Source: Streptomyces sp. NBC_01231
Lineage (GTDB): Bacteria > Actinomycetota > Actinomycetes > Streptomycetales > Streptomycetaceae
Length of the DNA: 64,000 nt
Direction of reading: 5' to 3'
NCBI GenBank assembly: GCA_035999765.1
Contig: CP108521.1
Coordinates: 7,564,001 to 7,628,000 of the forward strand
In this document: positions 1 through 8,881 of the stretch, in pieces
Position numbering within the stretch: position 1 is the stretch's first letter
Layout of the letters: every line of letters starts with the position of its first letter
The notes under the pieces: generated by a model
What the model saw: the letters and a program-made list of their open reading frames with translations, nothing else
Databases searched by the model: none
Told to the model about the DNA's origin: nothing
Program-made: the position numbers and the translations under genes

Positions 1-1
1 C

Positions 2-1330
2 GCCGCGCTGAACGTGGCGGGCGGCGAACACGTACTCGTCGATGTGGTCCGCATCCTCGAAGGCACCCCGGCGGGCGACGAACTCGACCGGCTGATCGCC
101 CCGGATGCGCCCGTCGTGCCCGACCTGCCGTGGGATCCGCCCGGACCGCTCAGCCGTGACGACGAGAACAGCGCCCGCGCCGTCCTGGCCAAGGGCGAGC
201 TGCCCGCGAGCCGGGTCCGGGACGACCTCGTCGAGGAGTTGAACGGCCTCGACCTGCCCATCGGCCTGGCCCCCGACCAGCTGTTATCGCACCTCCTGGA
301 GTGGAACACGCAGCCCGACGGCCTGCCGCCCGCGGTCCTCCTGATGGACAGGGCGGCCCGCCTCGCCGCCACCCCCGCGCACCGCGCCGCCCTGGCCGGC
401 TGGGTCGACGACTGGGCCGCCCGCGCCGGCCTGACCGAGGAACTGGACCGGCGCCGGGGCGCGCGCGCCGAGGCGGTGAGCGACCCCGACATTCCGCGCT
501 GTCTGATCGTCGCCGTCGAACCCGCCCGGGACGGCAGCGGCGAGGTCGTCGTGCGCCCCTGGCTCAACACCGTGCCCGGCCACTGGAACCCCCAGCCCGG
601 CGCGCCGTCCACCACCACCCTCGACGACCTCGAAGCGGCCGTCGACCAGGCACTGCGACAGGGCGCCCGGCTCTGGGTCGCCCCGCGCGAGCCGGAGCCG
701 GGCGGACGCGTCCAGCCGCCGCCGTACATCGAGTTCGTCCTGCCGTACGAGCTGCTGAACCACGACGTGGCCGGTCTGACGCACCGGATCGGCGACGGAC
801 TGCCGATGCCGCTCGGCCTGAAGTACGGGGTGCATCTGCGGAGCCTGGAGCGCATGCGCAGCGACGACGCGCAGGTGCGGGAGCAGTGGCGGGAGCGTTG
901 GCGCACGCTGCGGCAGCACGGGGTCACGGTGCACGGCTGGAGTGAACCGGACGGTCCGCGCCTGAACGCATGGCAGGCGGTGCTCGCTGGGGAGAACAGA
1001 CATACGGCCGTGGTGCTGGACGCCCCGGCCGACCGTCTGGCCATGGAGGCGCTCAAGGCCGCCATCGCAGAGGGGATCGGGTTGGCGGTCTGGGACCGCA
1101 GAGGGGTTTTCGACGAGGAACGCCGGGAGGTGGTGACCGCCGTGTTCGCCGCTGTGCCGACGCCCGCGCAGATCCCGATCGCCATTCACCGGCTGCGACA
1201 GAACGCCGAATTGCACACGCAGGGACCTGCACGGTTCCTCGGCCGCAACATCGGCTTCCTCTGGGACGACCCCACCCGACTCGTTGACATCGACCCCGGC
1301 GACCTCGCCGGCGAGGAGGCACCGGCATGA
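2..1330 (+). CDS. VMAP protein (vWA-MoxR-associated), C-terminal part, 5' end outside window
   Basis: The frame is open from base 2, so the true start lies upstream; the GTG at 14 is only the first possible start inside the window. The visible 440 residues match the VMAP-C domain seen in VMAP-MoxR-vWA ternary conflict systems: a stretch around residues 260-300 with GLPMPLGLKYGVHLRSLERM, followed by alternating charged residues and an AVVLDAP segment near residue 335. The first 35 residues (LVDVVRILEGTPAGDELDRL) resemble the end of an effector-associated (death-like adaptor) domain or the VMAP middle region, which is expected to the left. VMAPs are thought to be the sensor/adaptor of the system; this is family knowledge, not visible here. 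The stop overlaps the next start (ATGA), so VMAP and MoxR are translationally coupled. No catalytic site is visible in this part. Confidence 0.72.
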   Translation, partial: AALNVAGGEHVLVDVVRILEGTPAGDELDRLIAPDAPVVPDLPWDPPGPLSRDDENSARAVLAKGELPASRVRDDLVEELNGLDLPIGLAPDQLLSHLLEWNTQPDGLPPAVLLMDRAARLAATPAHRAALAGWVDDWAARAGLTEELDRRRGARAEAVSDPDIPRCLIVAVEPARDGSGEVVVRPWLNTVPGHWNPQPGAPSTTTLDDLEAAVDQALRQGARLWVAPREPEPGGRVQPPPYIEFVLPYELLNHDVAGLTHRIGDGLPMPLGLKYGVHLRSLERMRSDDAQVREQWRERWRTLRQHGVTVHGWSEPDGPRLNAWQAVLAGENRHTAVVLDAPADRLAMEALKAAIAEGIGLAVWDRRGVFDEERREVVTAVFAAVPTPAQIPIAIHRLRQNAELHTQGPARFLGRNIGFLWDDPTRLVDIDPGDLAGEEAPA

Positions 1331-2391
1331 GCGCGCAGGAGCAGACGTCCCCGAACGGCTGGCGCGTCTTCCACGCCACCGGCAACGCCCCCGCCGTCCC
1401 GCCCCGGCTGCCGGAGCCCCCGCCCTGGCGCCGGTTCCGCGGCGCCCCCGCCCAGCCCGCCCCGCCGGACGACCCCGAGGCCGCCCAGCGCCGCCTGGGC
1501 CCGCACGACATCACCCTCCAGCTCGGCCAGGACGAGGTCGACACCGTCAACGCCGCCCTGCTGCTGCGCCGGCCACTGCTGATCACCGGTCCGCCCGGCG
1601 TCGGAAAGTCGACCCTGGCCTACCTGATATCCCGGGAACTGGGCCTGGGCCGGGTCCTGGAGTGGAACATCGTCAGCCGTACGACGCTGCGGGACGGCCT
1701 GTACGTGCACGACGCGATGGGGCGTGCCCAGGCCATAGCCGCCTGGCAGGCCGGCCTGCGGAACGCGCCGGAGGCGGACGTCAACTCCGCTCCCGAGTCA
1801 AGTGATCGTCAACTTCCCCCGGTCCTCGGCGACTTCCTCACCCTGGGACCCCTCGGGACCGCGCTGCTGCCCTACGATCGTCCCCGTGTGCTTCTCGTCG
1901 ACGAGCTCGACAAGAGCGACATCGACCTGCCGAACGACCTGCTGCACGTCCTGGAGAACGGAAGCTATGACGTCCCGGAACTGGTGCGTGACGCCGCGGA
2001 CACCGCGCGCGTCCACACCAGCGACCCCTCCGGCCGCGCCACGGTGGACGGCGGACGGGTCGAGTGCCGGGAGTTCCCCGTCGTGGTGATCACCAGCAAC
2101 GGAGAACGCGAGTTTCCGGCCGCCTTCCGTCGGCGCTGCCTGCCGCTGGAGATGCGCACACCCACCCGCGAACAGCTTCTGGCCATGGTGGAGGGACACC
2201 TGGGCACCCGCCCGGAGAGCACGGAGGACCTGGTTGAGCTGTTCGTACGGCAGGTCCAGGCCGGCGGTACACACTCACTGGACCAGCTACTCAACGCTGT
2301 CCAGATGACTACCGCGGGTGGTTTCCAGGTCCATGGTGACGGGCGTAAGCTCGTGGAAATGCTGCTCCGCGACCTCGCGAAGGGCCGCTGA
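1327..2391 (+). CDS. MoxR-type AAA+ ATPase of ternary conflict system
   Basis: This 354-residue protein has a proline-rich N-terminal tail of about 55 residues and then one AAA+ module. Walker A is GPPGVGKST (about 88-96), Walker B is VLLVDELDKSD (about 187-197), and a sensor-1-like ITSNGEREFP with a following arginine cluster (AFRRRC) lies near 255-270. This is the MoxR architecture: an ATPase thought to remodel or load a partner vWA protein. It starts inside the VMAP stop codon and ends directly against the ATG of the vWA gene (TGAATG), so the three genes form one tight transcription unit. In the described VMAP-MoxR-vWA systems, NTP hydrolysis by MoxR gates effector activation; here that role is inferred from neighbourhood. 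Confidence 0.88.
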   Translation: MSAQEQTSPNGWRVFHATGNAPAVPPRLPEPPPWRRFRGAPAQPAPPDDPEAAQRRLGPHDITLQLGQDEVDTVNAALLLRRPLLITGPPGVGKSTLAYLISRELGLGRVLEWNIVSRTTLRDGLYVHDAMGRAQAIAAWQAGLRNAPEADVNSAPESSDRQLPPVLGDFLTLGPLGTALLPYDRPRVLLVDELDKSDIDLPNDLLHVLENGSYDVPELVRDAADTARVHTSDPSGRATVDGGRVECREFPVVVITSNGEREFPAAFRRRCLPLEMRTPTREQLLAMVEGHLGTRPESTEDLVELFVRQVQAGGTHSLDQLLNAVQMTTAGGFQVHGDGRKLVEMLLRDLAKGR

Positions 2392-5300
2392 ATGACCGGC
2401 TTTCCCAGGGAGCGTGCGTCCAGGCTCGGCGACGGGGGCCCCGTATCGGGGTCGTCGCCTCCTTCGGCGTTCCCCGAGTCCGTCGAGTACGGGCGTGAGC
2501 ACGGAGCGCGGCTCCCCGCCGACCTGGAGCAGACCGCACCGGCCCGCAATGGCCCGCACGCCGAGGAACAAGCGGCACCACGCTGGCAGGAGGTCGCCGA
2601 CGCGGTGTGGCTCGCCGCGTACTGGTCCCGCCACGGCCGCCCGGTGCCCGGTCGGCACCCGGGCCCGGCCCCCGAACCAACCAGGGACCCCGAGGACGCA
2701 CGACCCCCGGGCCAGCCCCCGCCCCCGGCCGACGGGGAGCCCCCCGCGGCCCCACCCGTCCCCGACACCGATGCCGTACGTCTGACGCGGCCACCCCGCG
2801 CCCACCCTTCGGACGACCGGACGCCCGGTGCGCAGAACCCGGCCCCGGACACCACACGCCGGCCCGGCCCGGCGCCGAGCGACGCCCCTGGCGGACCGGC
2901 GGCACCGGCCCAGTTGTTACCTCACCCCGAAGGTCCCTACGCGCTGCACGTCGGACGCCCGCTGCTGCCCGCCGACGACCGGCCCCAGCACGGGCCGGGC
3001 CGGGCCACCGCCCTGCTCGCGCGCGCCCTGCACCGGCTGGCCCGGCGGATCCCCTCCCGCGACACCCTCGAACTCGACGAGGACACCACCGCCGAGCAGG
3101 GAGTCGTCGACGGCATGTGGCTGCCCTTCCTCCGCCCGGCCCGCACGTCCGCCTTCGACCTGGTGCTGCTCATCGACGACGCGCCCACCATGCGGATCTG
3201 GGAGGACGCCGCGGCCCGCCTCGCCGAGGCCGCCGAACACAGCGGCGCCTTCCGGGGGGTGCGCACGGTCCGCGTCAACGTGCCCCGTACCGGCGCCGCC
3301 ACCCTGCGCTGGACCACCGGCCGCGCCGCCGCGGACCCCGCCGAACTCCTCGACGGACGCGGCGGTCGCGTCTTCCTCGTCGTCACCGACGGACTCGCCC
3401 ACGGCTGGGCCGCATCCGCCGCCGACGACCTGCTCGGCCGGCTCGCCCACGCCGGCCCCACCGCCCTCGTCCACCTGTTGCCGCCGCATCTGCGTCACCG
3501 ATCCTCCCTCTACCCGTACCAGGCGGTCCTGGAGGCCGGCGGTTTCGGCGCCCCCAACGACGGCCTGGCGCACTGGGCCCCGCCTGCCGGCCCGGACCCG
3601 CTGCGGCCGCTGCCCGCCACCGGCGACGGCTCCGTTCCGGTACCGGTCCTGTCCCTGAAGGCGGGCTCCATCGCGGCCTGGGCGGACCTCGTCACCGGGG
3701 AGCGCGGAGTACGCCGCTCGCTGCCCGTCGTGCTGGCCGGCACCCTCACCAAGGGCGCCCCGGCGCCCGGACTGCGCGCCCCGCGCTTCCCGCGCGCCGC
3801 CACCGCCGCCGTCCGCCGCTTCTTCACCCTCGCCACCCCGGCCGCGCGCCGACTCGCCACCCAACTGGCCGCCGTTCCCTTCGAGTTCGACCTCATGGAA
3901 CAGCTGCGCCGACGCACCATGCCGGAGACCGGCCCCGACCATCTCGCCGAGATCCTGATGGGCGGCCTGATCGACTGGGACAGCGGCGGCCAGGGGCGTC
4001 CGGAGTTCGCCGACGGAGTCCGCGAGGCGCTGCTCGCGACCACCACCCGCAGCCAACTCGCCCGCACCGTCAGCGTGGTGGGCGAGCTGCCCGCGGCCGG
4101 GGCGCGAGGGGTCGCGCTGCGCGCCGCCCTGCAGGACCCGCTCGGCGCCCGGCTGCCCGACCCGGCGGAACACGGCTGGGCACGCAGTGAACTCGCGGTG
4201 ATGCGCGCGTTGTCGGGGCCGTACTCCGAACGCGCGAAGCGCATAGAGCCCAACCTTCCCCGGCTCGGCACCGGCACGACCGAACGGGTGGCCGTCGGTC
4301 CCCCGGCCGGTACACCCACAGAGGTGAACCAGCCGGAGGGCGGGGGATCGCCCGAGGGAAAGGGCAGTGATCCAGCGTCGGACAATAACGACGAAACTGG
4401 AGAATCCGTGCCGAGCCAGGTAATCGACGAGACCCGACCCAATGCCTCGGAGGACGAGCAGCTCATGACGAGCACCACGACCAGGACGCCCGCCATCATG
4501 GTGAACGTTCCGCTCCGGAACACCTCGTTCGTCGGCCGGCAGGCGCTGCTGAGGGCCGTGGAGGAGCAGCTCGGCGCCCAGGACACCGCGGCCGTGCTGC
4601 CGCACGCGCTGCACGGACTGGGCGGCGTCGGGAAGTCGCAGCTGGCGCTCGAGTACATCTACACCCACCAGCAGGACTACAAGGTGATCTGCTGGATCCC
4701 CGCCGAGCGCGAGAGCCTCATCCTCACCGCGCTCACCACCCTCGCCGCCCAGCTGGGCGTCGCCCCCATGAGCCAGGAGAGCGTGGGCACCCCGACGGCC
4801 AACACCGCCGTGCCCGCCGTCCTGGAGGCGCTGCGCACCGGGGCGCCGTACGACAACTGGCTGCTGGTCTTCGACAACGCCGAGGACATCGAGGTGGCGC
4901 GCAAGTACTTCCCGCCCAACGGCCCGGGCAAGGTCATCGTCACCTCCCGCAACCGAGCCTGGGAGCGGGTGGCCACTCCGCTGCCGGTGAACGTCTTCGA
5001 GCGCGAGGAGTCCGTGGAGCTGCTCCAGAGGCGCTCCCCCGACCTGGACCCCGAGGACGCCGACCGGCTCGCCGAGGCGCTGGGGGACCTGCCGCTGGCG
5101 GTGGAGCAGGCGGGCGCGTGGCGTGCCGTCACCGGCATGCTGATCGAGGAGTACCTCGACCTGCTGCGGCAGCGCAGCCTGGAGATCCTCGAACTCGACA
5201 CCACCCCCGACTACCCGACGTCGGTGGCGGCCGCGTGGGACATCTCGCTGACCCGGATCGCGGAGAGCAACCCCGGGGCCCGCCAACTCCTCGACATCTG

Positions 5301-6987
5301 CGCGAGTATGGCCCCCGAGCCCATCCCGCGGTCCATCCTGCGCGGCAGTCGGGGCGTCAGCATCACGCCCGACGTCGACCCGCTGCTGCGCGAGTCGATC
5401 AAACTGAACCGTGCCATCCGTGACCTCAGCCAGTTCTCGCTGGTGAGGGTGGACCCGCGGTCCGACACCCTGCAGATGCACCGTCTGCTGCAGACCGTGC
5501 TCCTGGCCAAGCTGGGGCAGCAGGAGCGGGAGAGCATGCGCAGCGCCGCCCACCAGCTGCTGTCGGCCGCCAAGCCCGGCATCTACGCCTCGTCCCTGGA
5601 ATGGCGCGCCTACCAGGAGCTGCTGCCGCACGTCCTCGCCTCCCAGGCGGTGACCAGCACCGACGACTGGGTGCGCGAAATGGTCCACGACACGGTGCTG
5701 TTCCTCTACTACTGGGGTGACCACGCCGGTGCCGCGAACCTGGGCCGGCAGGCCTGGAACGCCTGGCTCGCGGCCTCCGGCGAGGACGACATCTACGTCA
5801 TCCGCATGTCGAAGAGGTTCTCCTTCCTGCTGCGCCAGATCGGGCAGGTCGCCGAGTCCATCCCGCTCACCGAGAAGGCGCTGGAGGTATCCCGTCGTAT
5901 CGGCGTCGAGGCCGAGGAGATGATCGACTCCCTGTGCGAGATGGCGGACGCCCGCCGCTACCAGGGAAGGTTCCAGGAGGCCCGGGATCTGGGGCGGGAG
6001 GCCACGGAGCTGGCGCGTCCCCAGTTCGGGCTGGAGGACCCCACGACACTGCGTGCCGCCCACAGCCTCGGCGTCGATCTGCGCCTGTGCGGCCAGTTCG
6101 GTGACGCGCTGGCGATGGACCAGGAGAACGCCCGGCTGCGCGACCAGATGTTCGGCTCCGCCAGCTTCTTCACCCTCAACTCCCTCAACGCCCTCTCCAT
6201 CGACATGCGGGAGAACGGCGACTATCCCGGCGCGCGCGACTTCCAGGAGGACGCCTACCGGCGGGCCCGGACCGCGCTCGGTGAGGAACACCCGCTGACC
6301 CTGCGCATCGGCCGCAACCTAGCCGTCTGCCGACGCCGTGACGGGGCCCTCGCCGAGGCCGCGAAGCTCTCCGAGGAGACGCTGCGGCGCTTCGTCGCAC
6401 GGTACGGGCCCGACCACTTCGACTCCGTGTCCACGGCGCTCAACTACTCCGTCGACCTGCGCCTCGCCGGCGACCTCGACAGCGCCCGCAAGCAGGGCGA
6501 GGACGCCGCGGCGCGCTACGCCGCACGCCTCGGCGACGAGCACGCCTACACGCTGCTGGCCAAGGCCAATCTCGCCGCGACGCTGCGGGCGCTGGGCTCG
6601 CTCGACGCCGCCGGGGATCTGGAGGACGAGGCGGCCGACCGACTGAAGGAGACGGTCGGGCCGCGGCACATCACCACGCTGACCGTCGCCATCGGCCAGG
6701 CCAACACGGCCTACGCCCGCCTGGACTTCGAGCGGGCGCACCAGATCGACGACGCCAACCTGCCGCTGCTGAAGGAGGTCGCGGGTGAGGACCACCCGCT
6801 GACCCTGTCGTGCACCGCGAACCTCGCGCTCGACCTGCGCGGCTTGGGCCGCGGGCCCGAGGCCGAAGATGTGCAGCGCAAGGCCGTGGAGGGGCTCACC
6901 CGCGTGGTCCGCGTGGACCACCCGTGGCTGCTCGCGGCCCGGCACCGCCGGCGTATCGAGTGCGACATGGCCCCGATGCCGCTGTAG
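2392..6987 (+). CDS. fxsT: SAV_2336/vWA-like domain fused to NB-ARC ATPase and TPR array (FxsT-like)
   Basis: A 1,531-residue fusion. Residues 1-180 are proline/alanine-rich and probably disordered. About 185-620 is an SAV_2336-type vWA-like region, including LLIDDAPTMRIW near 257, a degenerate metal-site loop. A charged linker follows. A STAND NTPase of the NB-ARC class follows, with Walker A GLGGVGKSQLALEY (about 743-756), Walker B WLLVFDNAED (about 822-831) and a GLPLAVEQAGAW-type motif near 903. The remainder to the C-terminus is a tetratricopeptide array with repeated GxxHPxTLxxxxNLA units. The NB-ARC/TPR half matches the FxSxx-COOH system TPR protein (FxsT). Joining it to the vWA third member of a ternary system means one protein may be both effector platform and sensor. 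It is the last gene of the VMAP-MoxR-vWA unit; a 400-base gap follows. Confidence 0.82.
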   Translation: MTGFPRERASRLGDGGPVSGSSPPSAFPESVEYGREHGARLPADLEQTAPARNGPHAEEQAAPRWQEVADAVWLAAYWSRHGRPVPGRHPGPAPEPTRDPEDARPPGQPPPPADGEPPAAPPVPDTDAVRLTRPPRAHPSDDRTPGAQNPAPDTTRRPGPAPSDAPGGPAAPAQLLPHPEGPYALHVGRPLLPADDRPQHGPGRATALLARALHRLARRIPSRDTLELDEDTTAEQGVVDGMWLPFLRPARTSAFDLVLLIDDAPTMRIWEDAAARLAEAAEHSGAFRGVRTVRVNVPRTGAATLRWTTGRAAADPAELLDGRGGRVFLVVTDGLAHGWAASAADDLLGRLAHAGPTALVHLLPPHLRHRSSLYPYQAVLEAGGFGAPNDGLAHWAPPAGPDPLRPLPATGDGSVPVPVLSLKAGSIAAWADLVTGERGVRRSLPVVLAGTLTKGAPAPGLRAPRFPRAATAAVRRFFTLATPAARRLATQLAAVPFEFDLMEQLRRRTMPETGPDHLAEILMGGLIDWDSGGQGRPEFADGVREALLATTTRSQLARTVSVVGELPAAGARGVALRAALQDPLGARLPDPAEHGWARSELAVMRALSGPYSERAKRIEPNLPRLGTGTTERVAVGPPAGTPTEVNQPEGGGSPEGKGSDPASDNNDETGESVPSQVIDETRPNASEDEQLMTSTTTRTPAIMVNVPLRNTSFVGRQALLRAVEEQLGAQDTAAVLPHALHGLGGVGKSQLALEYIYTHQQDYKVICWIPAERESLILTALTTLAAQLGVAPMSQESVGTPTANTAVPAVLEALRTGAPYDNWLLVFDNAEDIEVARKYFPPNGPGKVIVTSRNRAWERVATPLPVNVFEREESVELLQRRSPDLDPEDADRLAEALGDLPLAVEQAGAWRAVTGMLIEEYLDLLRQRSLEILELDTTPDYPTSVAAAWDISLTRIAESNPGARQLLDICASMAPEPIPRSILRGSRGVSITPDVDPLLRESIKLNRAIRDLSQFSLVRVDPRSDTLQMHRLLQTVLLAKLGQQERESMRSAAHQLLSAAKPGIYASSLEWRAYQELLPHVLASQAVTSTDDWVREMVHDTVLFLYYWGDHAGAANLGRQAWNAWLAASGEDDIYVIRMSKRFSFLLRQIGQVAESIPLTEKALEVSRRIGVEAEEMIDSLCEMADARRYQGRFQEARDLGREATELARPQFGLEDPTTLRAAHSLGVDLRLCGQFGDALAMDQENARLRDQMFGSASFFTLNSLNALSIDMRENGDYPGARDFQEDAYRRARTALGEEHPLTLRIGRNLAVCRRRDGALAEAAKLSEETLRRFVARYGPDHFDSVSTALNYSVDLRLAGDLDSARKQGEDAAARYAARLGDEHAYTLLAKANLAATLRALGSLDAAGDLEDEAADRLKETVGPRHITTLTVAIGQANTAYARLDFERAHQIDDANLPLLKEVAGEDHPLTLSCTANLALDLRGLGRGPEAEDVQRKAVEGLTRVVRVDHPWLLAARHRRRIECDMAPMPL

Positions 6988-7386
6988 CCACGCCGACGGG
7001 CGGATCGCCCGAAGGGGCGGGGTCGGCTGGGCTGGGGCGGGGCGTTTCGTGGGCTCCCGCGTCCTGCGTCCTGGTCCGGCTGTGTCGAGGGTGTCCCGCT
7101 CGTGCCGTTCGAATCTGGGCCGTGTCGCGGGCCGGTCGGCCCGGTCGGCCCGGTCGGCGAGGCGGACCGGGCTCCACCGCCGCGTGCCCCGGCCGGGGCG
7201 GGTGGCCGACGGTTCGGGCTCGTCAGCCGGTCGTATCGGGGTTCGGGGGACCGGCCGCTCGTTTCGGACGGCTTCTCTACGACGGGTTCGGCGCCGTCAC
7301 TGCGGCGGTTCGGCGAGCCGCGCGGAGCCGGGTCCGGTGAGCCGGGTCCGTGTCCGCGGACCGGGCCCTGAACCCCGAGGGCCGGT
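6988..7386. other. GC-rich intergenic region without a convincing gene
   Basis: This 399-base gap separates convergent genes. Open frames exist on both strands, but their arginine/glycine/proline-rich translations match no family I recognise and are typical of very GC-rich non-coding DNA. It contains three head-to-tail copies of the 9-mer CCGGTCGGC (7132-7158) and a short hairpin at its right end. Confidence 0.55.
7132..7158. repeat. 9-bp tandem repeat, three copies
   Basis: CCGGTCGGC is repeated exactly three times head to tail in the intergenic region. No function is evident; simple slippage in GC-rich DNA is the most likely origin. Confidence 0.7.
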
Positions 7387-7390
7387 TCAG
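7368..7390. terminator. Hairpin between convergent genes
   Basis: A perfect 7-base stem, CTGAACC / GGTTCAG, with a 9-base loop overlaps the antiporter stop codon and lies downstream of the vWA-TPR gene on the other strand. The position between two converging transcripts fits a weak bidirectional terminator; there is no T-tract. Confidence 0.4.
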
Positions 7391-8730
7391 CCCAGGTCCG
7401 CCACCGGTGTCGTCGCGGTTCCGTCCTGGGGGTGTTGGAGGGCCGGGATCTCGGCTGCCCGGTCCGCCACCCGCTGCCGTTCGGTGCCCCGCCCCTCGCG
7501 TGCGGCGAGCCGGTCGACCAGGAGCAGCAGTGGCTGGGTGAGCAGGGTCGTGACCAGGGCCATGAAGACCAGGACCGTGTAGAGGGGTTCGCTCAGCAGA
7601 CCCGCCTGGAGACCCGCGTTGAGGGCGATCAGCTCGGTCAGGCCCCGGGCGCTCACCAGTACCCCCACGGTCCGCGCGTCGTCACGGTCCAGTCCGCTCA
7701 GGCGTCCTGCCACCGTCCCGCTGCCGATCTTCGTGGTGACCGCCAGGAACGTCACCACGGTCAGGGCGACCCACCCCGTGGAGTTCATGCTGTTCAGCGC
7801 GACGGACTGTCCCGAGACGACGAAGAAGAACGGCAGCAACAGCGAACTGACGTCGTGCAGTGGCCGCAACAGGTCCGGGTCCAGCGTCCCGCCCTGCTCG
7901 CGCGGCACCACGACCCCCGCGAGCAGCGCGCCGAAGATGACGTGCAGTCCGAGGGAGTGGGTCACCCACGCCGACCCCAGGGCGAAACCGATGAGCAGCG
8001 CCAGCCGCAGCGAGGGCTCCATCCGCGTCCCCCACAGCAGCCTGCGCAGCAGCGGGCGGGCCCCCACCAGCATCAGCGCGATGAAGCCGGCCGCGAGCAG
8101 CGCCCGCCACGGCCAGCCCAGCGCGGGCCCGGAGTGATCGCCGTTCAGCATGGTCCCGGCCAGGACCGTCCACCCGACCACGTCGAGCAGGCCGGCCGCG
8201 GACACCGCCACCACCCCGGGCACCGTCCGGGACAGACCGTTCTCCCGCACTATCGCCGTCAGCACGGGCACCGCCGTTATCGACAGGGCGATCCCGGCGA
8301 ACACCACCATGCCGGGGCTCAGGTCCCGTGGCATGCCCAGGTCGGCCAGCTGCTCCCGGAACAGCAGTGCGCAGCCGCTGCCCACCGCCATCGGCACCAC
8401 GAAGGCGGCCAGCGCCACGCTCACCGCCGTGCTCGCCCGGTCACCCAGGACCTTGAGGTCGAGCTCGTACCCCACCGCGAACAGGAACACCACGAGGGAG
8501 AACTGGGCGAACCCGGTCAGCGCCGGAGACAGGCCCGCCGGGAACAACGTCTCGTACGCGCCCGGCGCCACACTGCCGAGCAAGGACGGACCGAGAGCTA
8601 TGCCCGCCGTCAACTGCCCCACGATGTACGGCTGCTTCAGTCGCCGGGCCAGCCACCCGGCGCCGTGCGCGGCCACCAGAATCAGGGCCGAGGCACCCAC
8701 GAAGTGCATGACCATCGAGTCAGGGCTCAC
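7387..8730 (-). CDS. CPA2-type cation:proton antiporter
   Basis: A 447-residue integral membrane protein with about 12 hydrophobic helices spread over its whole length. It opens with a first helix and the motif RRLKQPYIVGQLTAGIALGPSLLG typical of KefB/CPA2 antiporters, and later shows FLFAVGYELD and a polar-in-helix SARGLTELIALNAGL stretch. It should exchange Na+ or K+ for H+ across the plasma membrane. The charged C-terminal 40 residues contain no recognisable TrkA-N/RCK domain. I chose the GTG at 8730 because AGGGGGA precedes it by 4-5 bases; a longer frame starts at 8790 but lacks a ribosome site. It is a single gene, convergent with the vWA-TPR gene and divergent from the hydrolase-caspase pair; no functional link to either is evident. 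Confidence 0.88.
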   Translation of the reverse strand: MSPDSMVMHFVGASALILVAAHGAGWLARRLKQPYIVGQLTAGIALGPSLLGSVAPGAYETLFPAGLSPALTGFAQFSLVVFLFAVGYELDLKVLGDRASTAVSVALAAFVVPMAVGSGCALLFREQLADLGMPRDLSPGMVVFAGIALSITAVPVLTAIVRENGLSRTVPGVVAVSAAGLLDVVGWTVLAGTMLNGDHSGPALGWPWRALLAAGFIALMLVGARPLLRRLLWGTRMEPSLRLALLIGFALGSAWVTHSLGLHVIFGALLAGVVVPREQGGTLDPDLLRPLHDVSSLLLPFFFVVSGQSVALNSMNSTGWVALTVVTFLAVTTKIGSGTVAGRLSGLDRDDARTVGVLVSARGLTELIALNAGLQAGLLSEPLYTVLVFMALVTTLLTQPLLLLVDRLAAREGRGTERQRVADRAAEIPALQHPQDGTATTPVADLG

Positions 8731-8881
8731 ACAGTCCCCCTGTGTCCACTGGTGAGGCCGGGGTTCGGCCGACGACGAGGGTCTTCGCACAGGCGCTCGA
8801 CCCCAACCTCCTTATGATACTGGTAACTTGACGTCGTAACGGAAGTCGTACACAAGGCAGCACGGGTGTCACGGGGGGCAC

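Noticed and set aside
2917..6291. A 1,124-codon minus-strand frame over the vWA-TPR gene
   Set aside because: It overlaps well-supported NB-ARC and TPR motifs on the plus strand and has none of its own.
7132..7158. Short tandem 9-mers as a CRISPR or iteron origin
   Set aside because: Only three contiguous copies without spacers and no replication gene nearby.
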